Source: Coccinella septempunctata
Taxonomy: Eukaryota > Arthropoda > Insecta > Coleoptera > Coccinellidae
Length of the DNA: 64,000 bases
Reading direction: 5' to 3'
Assembly: GCF_907165205.1 (NCBI RefSeq)
Contig: NC_058198.1
Coordinates: 21,699,240-21,763,239 of the forward strand
Positions 54,525-64,000 of this stretch are shown here, in pieces. The notes under the pieces are model-generated. The model did no database searches. It saw nothing but the letters and a program-made list of their open reading frames with translations, and was not told the origin of the DNA. The stretch's first letter is position 1; each line of letters opens with the position of its first letter. The translations under genes were made by a program, and so were the position numbers.

Positions 54525-55600
54525 ATCTAGATCATGATTTGTAAAAAGATGAACTCCTCCTATTCTGCTATTTGTAGAATCAAAAAACTGTTTCCTCTTG
54601 AATCTCTTCTTCAGGTGTATTACTTTATGTGTTACCCTCATATGACTTACAATTTCAGGGACACTAACAGGTTTCTTAATTCTGAGAGTTGGTGAAGAGG
54701 AAAAGATTGTGTGGTGTTTTTTCTCTGTGTTGTATTGTTGATTCACCTCGGTTTTTTGTCATTGTTGGGCATTGTAGACTTTGATAATTAAAAATAAGAT
54801 ATGAAACACTTCTCTATGGTTTTTGTTGTGTTGAGTTGACGTTGACATTTGTCGCGTTTGACTTTCTGGAAATTTCTTTTAAGAACTGACGGATTATCCT
54901 GACTTGAATATTGAATGCTTGAACGTTTGGCTAATTTAAGTGAGTTTACTCTCATTGGCTGATTCTTTGCAAATATATTGACCCGATGACTTTTTTGTGT
55001 TGGTCATATGATTTCATGGAACCCATTTGTAAGTCCTGTTTTTTAAATGAATTCAAACATCTTATAATCCAGGCAACTTACAGTTTTTCTTTTTGTTATT
55101 TCTTTTTGTAGATCTTCATGGTTTTTTGAAAATGGCTGATGCCGAAATATGTAAAACCTAGATAAATAAAAAAAAGGTCCACATCTTCGAGGAGTTTTAA
55201 GACTTTATTCCCCTTCTATTATTCTCATTTGGGGCGGTACGTTCCAATTACAAGGGTTCTCATTTGCCAGAAAAAAATTATTACGATGATATAATATTTA
55301 GCATACAGCCGCGAACGTTCAGTCGACCTTATTTTTCCTAAAAATGATATGAACTTGAGAAAACTATCAAGTCACTATTCTTACTCGACTAGAAACAGTG
55401 ACGTCTTAGTTCTTCGCGGAACAGGACGTCGAAGTTCGCACCTACCTATCAAAGAATTATTATGTTCAATCATTTACCAATCTCTATAAAAAGTTAGAAT
55501 ATCAGCCAATTCAAGAAAATACCATAAAACGTTTTATCGTATAAAAGTTACCATTCCGTAAGTGAATATTTGAAGGATGAAGAGTTAGAATTATAATTCA
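54525..55600. other. No recognised gene
   Basis: The AAATGGCTGATGCCGAAATA stretch near 55130, followed by an A-rich run, looks like the 3' end of a retroelement, but no coding part supports that. Confidence 0.3.
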
Positions 55601-55742
55601 AAATTATTTCTATTTTGTGTTATTTTTGTTTTGTTTTTGCTTTGAATAAGTGCTATTATTAGTTTGCTTTTTTGTCTTCTTAACTATGACCTGTCCTATA
55701 CTTGTTTGTCTGAAAGGATCAATAAATGCTATTATTATTATC
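55600..55742 (+). repeat. Probable LINE 3' end
   Basis: TGTCTGAAAGGATCAATAAA and then TGCTATTATTATTAT form an AATAAA followed by an (ATT)n tail, as at LINE 3' ends. No upstream coding sequence. Confidence 0.35.
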
Positions 55743-55749
55743 TACAAGG

Positions 55750-55860
55750 AAATGCCGCAGATGGGCTCGCATTAGTTGAAATGCCAATTCCAAAAAGAAA
55801 TCATATTACTAGCAGTGGATGTGATGAATATTCCCTAATAAATGAGCTCGCAAAAAAGGT
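55750..55860 (+). other. Exon-like block, unknown
   Basis: A short open stretch, GNAADGLALVEMPIPKRNHI, then TSSGCDEYSLINELAKK, with an AG before and a GT after. Too short to name. Confidence 0.2.
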
Positions 55861-55899
55861 TTCTGTTCTCTTTTACCACTGAATAAAGAATAGCTTTAT

Positions 55900-56560
55900 G
55901 TTTCAAAAATTTTAAGTGATTACAGAAATACACTTTAGGTTCATTGAGACGTCGCGTTTTCTCACCAGTTAACTGAAAAAAAAGACAACGCTATGTGCAG
56001 AAGAATTTTGAGAGTTAGTTATTTAATTTTGATAGGCGCATAGAAAGTGTTTATTATGTGGGGCTTCTGAGTCAGAAATAATTTTGTTTTCCATAGAACC
56101 CCGAAAGGTAAGGAAAATTGTTCTTTCAAACCGTCGTTTGAACCCAAGATATTTTAAGAAAATCTATATTTTCTTTCGCGGGAATCAGTTGTGGATGCAA
56201 CTCTGGGTTTGAGATAATTTGTTGTTAGAAGGCCTCAACAACCATTCCAATTTTACAGAAACTCAACCGAAATGCTAAACCCATGGCTTGGGTAATCCTT
56301 TCTGAACATTGATCTTCATGATCTTTCACTTCGTGAATTTGGGAATATATAGGTGTAGTTGATTAAGATGAGATGGAAGCCGCTAATACTTCATCACAGA
56401 AGCCTAAATCTGGTGAAATAATCGAATTTTGGAGTGGATTGTCCGGTGCTTGATGGCAACTATGTCCATTAAACATACCATCTACTTTTTTCTGCTTCCC
56501 AAAAAGCCAATTCCAATCTGTCATTTTCTGATCGATTTATCTGCGTGGTCGATTCGGCGG
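55900..56560. other. No recognised gene
   Basis: Nothing supported. Confidence 0.4.
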
Positions 56561-56880
56561 AGACATTTGATTCTCCGAGGCCCAAAATCCTTTCAAATTT
56601 TTCATCGCTGAGTTGACCATGACGATCGAAAATCATTCCCAAGTTGTTAGACATGAAAGAACCAGATTGATTGATATTATTCGATTCAGCAAAGATTTTG
56701 GCTTCTTTCAGACGCTAAATCTTTTCGAATTCCTCTTTGCTGAGTTGTTGTGGTGATGGCTGAGGTTCTGAAGTTATTCCGAAGATGTCAGACACTCAAT
56801 AATCAGAGACTCTGGCTTTTTCCACACACAAAATCCTTTCGAATTCATCATCGCTTAGTTGGGGAGCAGATTGCTTTGAT
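56470..56880 (-). other. Degraded coding relic with three copies of a short motif
   Basis: The minus strand encodes QLS-x-(E/D)-(E/K)-F-E-(R/K)-I three times (DNA blocks at about 56584, 56716 and 56829, spaced 132 and 113 bp). Stops separate the units. The family is unknown to me. Confidence 0.35.
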
Positions 56881-56999
56881 CCGAAAACTCATTCTGGTGT
56901 TTTAGGGAAATTTTGGATTATTACTCTAGTTTAATTGAAGGTTCGAAAAACCCGGAGAACTGACCTGTATACTTGTATACCTATTCTATTGCTATTCAT

Positions 57000-57650
57000 T
57001 TCGGACTATTTCATAATTAATGATGTTTTTCCGTCTTTATGGCATTCCTAAAATAATAACCTGTGTCAATGGACTTGAATCTAAAAATAGCGTAGTACAA
57101 GATTTTTGCAGAGTCCATCAAATTGACATTCATTACTAATTACAATCCTAATTCGAATGCTCTAGTAGAAAGATTCCATTCAACCCTGATCAAACAAATG
57201 AGAATTATTGAATCTAAAAACTCCACATTCCAAAGTAAATTGGCACAAGCTTTATTGAGTTACAATAATTCAAATCATTCTAGTCTAGAATTAACACAAT
57301 TAACAAGGCAGATCTAAATTATTCTTTACCAATCGAACAAACTCACAACGAGAAAATTCAAATTAATGTTGAGAATTATATCGAGAATTTAAATGATATA
57401 ACGACACACTTGGAGAAAAATCAGAAGAGGGCAACCGAAAAGTTAGATGAATTAAATGAAAAACGTTCAGCAGAAAGTAGTTATGAACTGAATGGAAACC
57501 CCACTTTTATAAAAAATCCAATCACGCGTTAACTCGAACCCGTGTACAAAAATGTTAATGCTCGCGAAATCGATACACATAGAATTCAGGATAAGAAAAA
57601 TAAAAACATTTATCATAAGAAAATTTCAAGACAAAGAAAAAAGTAGTTAA
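57000..57650 (+). pseudogene. Endogenous retrovirus (errantivirus/Gypsy-like) integrase, C-terminal part
   Basis: The frame at 57123-57317 holds the last core block of a Ty3/Gypsy-type integrase (NPNSNALVERFHSTL) with the conserved Glu before RFH. Just upstream the second acidic position lies in a CVNG context where a CDNG-type sequence is usual, so that residue appears lost. Frame breaks lie at about 57125 and 57315. A C-terminal tail continues to about 57645 with a stop at about 57530. It would join viral cDNA to host DNA in an active element; this copy is dead. The upstream pol and gag are not in the window. Confidence 0.68.
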
Positions 57651-57659
57651 ATATTTTGT

Positions 57660-58912
57660 TTCAGATCAAGATGAAATACGTCACATTTATTTTCTTAATA
57701 CTCGAGACAGTAGAACTGAAAACAAACCTCAATTAATTACAATTATTCCCTTAGAAAATAATATCCTTCCGATTTTATTAGGAAAAACCTAAATTACAAA
57801 AAGGCATAAAAAATTGATTTATCATATTGATTTGAGCTAAAATTCAAGATTTAATAATCAAATATCAAAAAGAAATTGATCATTTCAAAAATAAACAACT
57901 AAGGTTTTCTCAGACAGCACATTATCAGTATTTACAACATTCAAATTCAATAAATGTAAAAACATTAGAAGAACTTTTAACTCAGAGAATTCGAGAAAAA
58001 AGAGGATTGATTAATGTTGGAGGCAAAATAACGAACATATTATTTGGAACATTAGATTCTGAAGACGAAGAGCTTTACCAAAGTTATTTTGAAAGTATAA
58101 AGAAAAACAAAGGGACACTTATGAGGAATCATAAACAAATTGCTACTATTATATAAATAACTTGAAAAATAAGTACATTGATAAATTTCAGAAACAGAAA
58201 ATTTCAAATTGCTTCGTACTGTACCTCAACTAGAACGTATTGAAGAAATGCATCTCATGACTGTTGAAATTGTAGACATCAAAAATATTTTGAATGAGAT
58301 TCAGACAGCAGTGAGCTTTGCAAGACTACACATCCTTCATGAATCTATTCTCCCTTGCCATTGAGAATTGAACCCACTCGTTTAATACTCAATGGCCATA
58401 CCAAAGTCATTTTCAAAGAAAAAACATTGTTGTTTATAATTTCAATTTCAACGGTTTATGAAGAAAAATATAATCTATACAAGTTTTACTATATACCTCA
58501 ACGGAATTTGTTCCTTCCTTTCACAAACCCCTATATGCTCACTCGAGACGAGGAACTAAGATGGTCCACGAAGCAATGTCATCAAGTAGAAAAAGACTAC
58601 CTCTGTGATCAAGATTCCCTCGACAGGACTCCAGAATGCATGGAAAATGTATACCATTTTACTCCGCCAATGGCTATAATCCAGTCCAAGTGTATCATTA
58701 GCAATAATCAAAAGGAAATTTACCCCATCCAAGTTAAAAAAGAAGAAAAATACATAGTTTTACCAAAACCTACATTTTTCAATAATCACTCCAAGGAAGA
58801 AGAAAAAGAAGACTTCGAGGATGAAGAGATTCCAGATATACATCTAGAAGAAATTGAAGACTGGAAACGGAATTCATCGATATCAGCATTTATGATTATT
58901 TTGATTCTCATA
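57660..58912 (+). pseudogene. Endogenous retrovirus envelope gene, broken
   Basis: Follows the integrase, as in insect errantiviruses. A hydrophobic leader starts at an ATG near 57672. A dibasic cleavage-site region followed by a glycine-rich segment, the layout of baculovirus F-like insect envelopes, lies at about 57990-58050. Stops and frame changes occur at about 57745, 57835, 58157 and 58345. The last block (58355-58912) ends in a hydrophobic membrane segment. The LINE at 58913 interrupts that segment, and the hydrophobic frame is picked up again after 63009. Several independent lesions mean no functional envelope can be made. Confidence 0.6.
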
Positions 58913-58917
58913 ATAAT

Positions 58918-60036
58918 ATGGCGTCGAATGAAAGTGACGCGGAAAGTGAGGCTAGTGAAAGTGGTCGAAAAAGTGGAAATTCTGGAGCAAAAATATACAA
59001 ATGTTGCTCCAAAACGAGCAAAAATTATGTGTACAAATATTGCCTATCTCTATTCCATGAAAGTTGTGCAAAAAGAATTAAAAACGTGACTTTCGAAAGT
59101 GAATCAGTACTGATTTGCTGTGAGGAATCATGTCAAGCTGTTAAACAACGAAAAGAGCATATTGCAGTAGTAAATGCAGAAAATCAATATTTGAAGAAAC
59201 TTCTGAAGGAGGTTCAAGAAAAAAACCAAATTCTAATAGAAAATAATTCATTACTACGAGAGAAAATCCAAACAATGGAGAAAAACACACAAAAAACGTA
59301 TAAACAAGTGGTGAGCCAAGGTCATACAAAGATAGAACAGCGCATACAGAACAGAGAGAACAAGTCCCAAACAGTAAACAAGAATGGAAATACGGAAAAA
59401 GGAGGAAGAAATATAAAAATTAATGACAGTGACAATCCAAATGATACACATGAACTACAACCAGAAACATCTAACTCTGGAACACAAAATAATATTACAT
59501 TACGAAGTTCTGTGGCCGCTGCTACAAAAACGGGGACAGAACAAACAATAACGGAACAGATGTTACCGTCAGTCATCAATCAAATTCACAACAACAAAAC
59601 ATCCGAAATAATTAATATGGAAAAAGGAGACAGCAAAGAGGATTTCAATTTGGAAAAAAGAAGGCGAAAACCAAAACTGATGTATGGAAGAGGAGAAATC
59701 GAAAACACCAAATTTCAGAATTTTCAAGGAACTAAAAGATCAACTGAAGAGAAAAAAGCTTGGCTATTTCTTTCAAGAATTAAGGATGATGTAGAAAGTG
59801 AAACAATAAAGGACTACATACGGGAGAAACTTGAAGTGGAAATATCTACAATCTATGTTAAGGAAGTGACTTTGAAAATTCCCAGGAAAGACAATAAATG
59901 TTTTATAATAGGTGTAAACTTCGAGCATAAGGATAAAATCTATGATGCAGCATTATGGCCCTCAGGGATAGCCTTTAGTCGTTTTGACTTCAGAAGAGGA
60001 CATCATTTTTTGGAGCAAACAAACCTAAAAAATTAG
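58918..60036 (+). CDS. LINE ORF1: PHD-like zinc finger, coiled coil, RNA-binding-type C-terminus
   Basis: 372 codons from ATGGCGTCG to TAG at 60034-60036. Residues ~1-20 are acidic/Ser-rich. Residues ~24-72 have a Cys/His cluster (YKCCSKTSKNYVYKYC, LFHESCAKR, LICCEESC) resembling the PHD-type finger found in several insect LINE ORF1 proteins. Residues ~78-125 form a coiled coil (NAENQYLKKLLKEVQEKNQI). A Asn/Thr/Gln-rich middle follows. The C-terminal ~90 residues (TIKDYIREKLEVEISTIYVK) look like the folded nucleic-acid-binding end common to jockey/CR1 ORF1. The protein would package the LINE RNA. It is 20 bases upstream of ORF2. The frame is intact. Confidence 0.75.
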   Translation: MASNESDAESEASESGRKSGNSGAKIYKCCSKTSKNYVYKYCLSLFHESCAKRIKNVTFESESVLICCEESCQAVKQRKEHIAVVNAENQYLKKLLKEVQEKNQILIENNSLLREKIQTMEKNTQKTYKQVVSQGHTKIEQRIQNRENKSQTVNKNGNTEKGGRNIKINDSDNPNDTHELQPETSNSGTQNNITLRSSVAAATKTGTEQTITEQMLPSVINQIHNNKTSEIINMEKGDSKEDFNLEKRRRKPKLMYGRGEIENTKFQNFQGTKRSTEEKKAWLFLSRIKDDVESETIKDYIREKLEVEISTIYVKEVTLKIPRKDNKCFIIGVNFEHKDKIYDAALWPSGIAFSRFDFRRGHHFLEQTNLKN

Positions 60037-60056
60037 ATATAAAAGTACAACATGAA

Positions 60057-62901
60057 TTGGAAATAATCCATCAAAATTTACAATCAATAGGAAATGCCAG
60101 AGATCAACTGGAGTTGATGACAAAAGATAGGAAAAAACTGGGTGTTCTGTGCTTAACAGAGCACTGGAAAACTTATGATCAGTTAAGAAATTATGCTATA
60201 CCAAATTTTAGACTAGCAACTGCATTTTGTCGAAACAAAAATGAACATGGTGGTAGTGCTATATATGTCAAAAATAATATCAGATTTAAGGTGAGAGAGG
60301 ATATAATGAGGATGTCAATTGAGATGGTAGTGGAAATATCAGCAATTGAAATTATCTTAGGTACAGAAGCATCTTTAGTATTAGCAATTTATCGGCCATC
60401 AGGTGAAGCAGACATTTTTTTCGATACACTTGAAAAAATATTAAATGTTTTGAGTGGAAACAAGAGAATTATTATAACGGGTGATTTCAACATAAACATG
60501 CTGAATCAAAATCACAGCAATACACAAATATTCAAGCAACTCTTGTACTCATATGGTGTAACTCCAACGATTATGGAACCTACAAGAATTACAGCAACTA
60601 CAAAAACTTGTATCGATAACATCTTGACGAATTATACAGAATATGAAGCGGGGACATTTCCAAACCATATGTCAGATCATAATACCACCCAAACCATTAC
60701 TTTAAAATGGAGAAGTACTGAAATAAGTCGGAATTACATATATAAAAGAGTTGTAAATGAGTATACACTGTCAGTCCTCAAAGAAGAACTTAAAGAAGAA
60801 AAGTGGGATGGAATTTGGGAAATTCCACAAGAAAATGTCGATGAGCAATGGAACTCTTTTTTGGAAAGCTACACAGAACACTTCAAATATGCTTGTCCAT
60901 TGAAAAAAATTGATAAGGCACACAATACAAAGAAACTATTGAAAATGAAACCAAATGAGGAGCAGATTAATTGTAAGAAAAAGCTTGACATACTTTATAC
61001 CCTCAAGACTTTCAATCAAAGCTATAATGAGGATTACAAAAAAGTGAAAAGGGAATATGACTCTATCTTGAGAAAACAGAAATGCCAAGTATACAAAGAA
61101 AAAATACTTACTTCAGATAATAAAAGCAAAAGTCTATGGCAATGTGTGAAGGATATCAAAGGAGCGGAAAGCAGAGAGTCAATACGGTTAGAGGGAAATC
61201 CAAAACAAATAGCAACTGATTTCAATCATCATTTCTCTACAGCGGCATTAGAACTCATAAACAGAATGAGGGATGTTCCTTTCACACATAATATTGAACG
61301 TGTAACTGAAAAACTCATCTTCAGACAAATAACTGAGAATGAGGTGCTATTGGCTTGTTCCAAGTTGAAAAATAAAGATAGTTGTGGCATAGATGGTATT
61401 TCTAATAGAGTTATCAAGAGCTCCATAGACTTAATACTTCAACCACTAACATATATTATCAACAATATGCTAACCTATGGAATATTCCCACAGCAATTAA
61501 AAGAAGCAAAGGTAATACCGATTTATAAGAAAGGAGATGCTAATGAAATGTCTAATTATAGGCCGGTTAGTATATTACCATCCTTTTCGAAAATATTTGA
61601 ATTGATAATTGCAGATCAACTTCTGGAATTTCTCTTGGAGAAAGATATATTAGCATCCTCACAACATGCCTATATTAAAGGAAAATCAACAAATACTGCC
61701 ATTTATGATTTCATAGTAGAGATAGTGGAGGCATTTGAAGAAAAAGATCTGACCATGGGCATTTTCCTAGACCTATCAAAAGCTTTTGATAGCCTATCAC
61801 ATCAACATCTAGTGCATAAAATGGAACAACTTGGGGTGAGAGACAAGTCATCTGATCTGATAAATTCATATCTACAAAATAGAAAACAATACGTTTACAT
61901 AGAGAAACCTGAAGGGCAAGCTTTATCAGATGCTGAAGAACTGAAACTAGGAGTACCACAAGGAAGTATTTTGGGGCCACTATTATTCATTATCTATCTC
62001 AATGATATTGAAGATTGTATCAGGAATAAGAACTTCACATCTTTGACAAATTATGCAGATGACACAAATATTCTTATCAAAGCAAAAGAATATAATGAAT
62101 TGATACAGAGGACATCAGAAGTGGTGGAAAACATCAAAGAATGGTTTTTAAAAAATAAACTGCATATGAATGAGGGGGAAAACTAATGCAATACTGTTCA
62201 AGTCTACACATTCAACTTTTGAGATCCCAAAGGAGGTTATGATAACAGCAAGAACACAAGAACTAACTTCATTCACGAAGTTTTTAGGAATTTACGTGGA
62301 TGATACACTGAGGTGGGAGGAACATATTTCAAACCTGGGAAGCAGCCTGGCCTCAGTCTGCTACTCTTTAAGTGTACTGGCGAGATATCTGGATAACTTC
62401 TCCATGAAAACCATCTATCATGCGGTATTTGAGTCAAAAGCAAGGTATGGAATCATGTTTTATGGCCATGCACCTAAATCAATGCAAATATCCATCCTCC
62501 AGAAAAGAGCACTCCGAATTATTCTCAAACTGGGATACAGAGAATCATGCAGAGGAAAATTTAGAGAAAATGGAATTTTGACTATCACAGCAATGCACAT
62601 ACAGGAATGTCTGATTTTTGTATTCAAAAACAAGAACCTTTTTGAATTGAACTCATCCAACATATATAACACAAGGAAAACAAATCTAAAATATCCAATT
62701 CACAGAAGAACATCTACAGAGAAAGGACCCAAGTACAAATGTATAAAATATTTCAACATAATGCCAGACACAATAAAGAATGAAACTAGACTAAAGAATT
62801 ATAAGAAACAAATATACAAGATGCTGCTCAACATAGAACCCTATAATGTTGAAGAATTTTTCAACGCGGCTAAAGATTGGAAGGATAATACAGCTGGATA
62901 G
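60057..62901 (+). CDS. LINE ORF2: APE endonuclease and reverse transcriptase, one frameshift
   Basis: The frame starts near TTGGAAATAATC (60057; no ATG, the start is a guess). APE endonuclease, residues ~1-225: IIHQNLQSIGNARDQLELM, CLTEHWK with its Glu, GGSAIYVKNN, ITGDFNINML and the terminal MSDHNT. The linker is Lys-rich. RT, residues ~425-700: KDSCGIDGISNRVIK, AKVIPIYKKGD, NYRPVSILPSFSKIFE, GIFLDLSKAFDSLSHQ, LGVPQGSILGPLLFIIYLND and NYADDTNILI near 62045. One extra G in the GGGGG run at about 62173-62177 shifts the frame (first frame stops at 62184-62186); the rest (FLGIYVDDTLRWEEH, QKRALRIILKLGYRESC) continues to TAG at 62899-62901. No RNase H. Only one lesion, so it moved recently. Confidence 0.8.
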
Positions 62902-62988
62902 CAGACTCTGTGCTTTTGATTTTTCTTTTTTGACGTAATTTCATTTCAAAGTTTACTTTAACATTGTAACTTTTATCTGAAATAAATA

Positions 62989-63008
62989 TTATCTTATCTT
63001 ATCTTATC
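62989..63008 (+). repeat. (TTATC)4 LINE tail
   Basis: Four TTATC units follow AATAAATA. This marks the 3' end of the LINE and the return to retroviral sequence. Confidence 0.75.
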
Positions 63009-63480
63009 TAATTTTAACAATAATTTGGGTAATTTGTGAAGTTTTTCATAATTTTAAAGCTACACCTCAAAGAGGTGATACCTTTATCCAAAGGGGGGAG
63101 GAATTATGTAATCGCACCCCATACTAATTCAATGTAATTCATCCAGATTAACCATAAGCATTGTATATGACTATGTTGCAGCCTGCAAAGTCCGCAGTGA
63201 ACACCTGCAGTGCTGAGTCACATCCTATAGATAAGATATTTGTATAAAAGCATCTTCTTCCTTGATTTCAGGGAAGAAATAGATCTAGAGCCTTAGTCGA
63301 TAGTCAGTAGTTCACACAGAATATTCAAATATTCTCTATTGTAAATAAAGTGTTTTTTAAAAACCAACTCTTCAACCTAAAATTCATAATTATATATTGT
63401 ATAAGTTTATTCTTATACAACTCTGTCGGTTTGAGTTTTCGTATTGAGCTGGCGTGCTGTCACCTCTGGAAAAGTATCAC
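63009..63480 (+). mobile_element. Endogenous retrovirus env end, polypurine tract and 3' LTR
   Basis: 63009-63095 continues the interrupted env region. AAAGGGGGGAGG (63091-63102) is a polypurine tract, the primer for plus-strand DNA. The LTR begins just after it (near TGTAATCGCACCCC at 63107). It holds a TATAAAAGC box at 63243, an initiator-like TCAGTAGTTCAC at about 63305 and AATAAA at 63343. Its right edge is set by the start of Helitron sequence at about 63473. A 5' LTR is not present in the window. Confidence 0.6.
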
Positions 63481-64000
63481 GCTAGATGATTCACGTAAAC
63501 CAGTGGTAAGGTTGGAAAGATCGGCTCTTATTAATGAAATGGTTCGTTCGCGAGCCAAATCTACAGTGAATGATGATATCGAGTACGATGATAGAAATCA
63601 AGGTCAACCGATTATAAGTGATTCACGTATACCGCCGGTAAGATTGGAGAGATCTTCTCTTATAGATCGAATGATTCGCTCTTCATCGATATCTATAAAT
63701 GACGAGGCCGCAAAACGAATCGAGGTGATTTACGTGTACCGGTGGTAGAATTGGATAGGTTTTCTATTATCGAGAAATCGATTTCCTATCGATCCGAATC
63801 TATAATCGTTCATAGGAATGACGACGACACGAATAACGATAGCGATGATAATAGGATTAGAGACGAAACGAAAACGACGAATTCGCTTAGTAGTTACGAT
63901 TAGAGAGGTCTTCTCCTATAGAGCAGTTAATTTGTTCTGGAGAGTTAGCTACAATTATCGTCGATAGGGCCAACGAAAATATGAATTCTAATTCGACGGT
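63473..64000 (+). pseudogene. Helitron N-terminal region, copy 2 (runs off the window)
   Basis: From AAAAGTATCACGCTAGATGA it matches 22588-23125 at roughly 95% by eye, with the same three ~95-bp repeats. Differences include GACGACG to GAGTACG at about 63581 and a changed stretch at 63870-63910. In this copy the bases left of 63473 are retroviral LTR, not the sequence seen left of copy 1, so the shared boundary near AAAAGTATCACGC is informative. Confidence 0.7.

Larger units (their letters stand above)
58913..63008 (+). mobile_element. CR1/jockey-like LINE, nearly intact, inserted in the retroviral env
   Basis: About 4.1 kb with ORF1, ORF2 and a (TTATC)4 tail at 62989-63008. The ORF1 ATG (58918) lies only a few bases from the left junction, so the 5' UTR is missing. 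Only one frameshift was found in ORF2. Confidence 0.82.

Noticed and set aside
54456..54746. Minus-strand frame of about 96 codons as a gene
   Set aside because: Overlaps a minisatellite and lacks a recognisable domain or splice context.
1..64000. CRISPR arrays, operons, tRNA or rRNA genes
   Set aside because: No regular spacer-repeat array was seen; introns and eukaryotic transposons rule out a prokaryote. A tRNAscan run would be needed to exclude tRNA genes.

Overview
This is eukaryotic, AT-rich DNA packed with transposable elements. It is almost certainly from an insect genome: there are spliceosomal introns, AATAAA signals, a TATA/initiator promoter, and insect-type element families (R4/Dong LINEs, jockey/CR1 and R1/I-type LINEs, Penelope, BEL/Pao, Helitron, PIF/Harbinger, P element, an errantivirus-like endogenous retrovirus). 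A beetle is possible, but I cannot prove the order from sequence alone. No bacterial operons, CRISPR arrays or rRNA genes were seen, and no tRNA gene was recognised by eye.

Layout. 0-2.5 kb: a PIF/Harbinger transposon with a Myb-like gene (+) and a HARBI1-type transposase (-). 2.9-3.2 kb: a possible Ig-domain exon. 3.3-8.8 kb: a decayed R1/I-type LINE (-) split by a Penelope element with a 15-bp target duplication. 9.3-11.6 kb: a jockey/CR1-like LINE (-). 12-15.2 kb: LINE and P-element scraps and a ~174-bp tandem repeat. 16.05-16.67 kb: a MITE. 17.1-20.4 kb: two LINE halves in opposite orientation. 21-22.3 kb: BEL gag (-). 22.5-23.8 kb: a Helitron N-terminus, which resumes at 34.08 kb after a 10.3-kb nested insertion. 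That insertion is a minus-strand LINE with a (TAA)n tail carrying three head-to-tail R4/Dong elements, one of which is itself interrupted by another LINE fragment. 34.6-36.9 kb: an unclassified repeat, a second BEL gag and LTR-like sequence. 37-42.3 kb: mostly unrecognised DNA with dispersed repeats and one plausible terminal host exon. 42.3-46.3 kb: an ankyrin-repeat gene and a decayed tandem copy, separated by a Tc1/mariner-type MITE. 47-48 kb: a GC-rich exon pair of unknown function. 48.1-51 kb: two copies of a snapback repeat, one lying inside a LINE. 51.5-57 kb: little recognisable. 57-63.5 kb: the integrase/env end and 3' LTR of an endogenous retrovirus, broken by a nearly intact 4.1-kb LINE. 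63.5 kb to the end: a second Helitron N-terminus.

Functionally the window is a transposon graveyard in which relative insertion order can be read. The candidate host genes are the ankyrin gene, the short minus-strand exon at 41.5 kb, the Ig-like exon and perhaps the GC-rich exons. I did not find a convincing new biological system. The most informative parts are the nested Helitron/LINE/Dong locus, the Penelope insertion, the snapback family and the ankyrin duplication.
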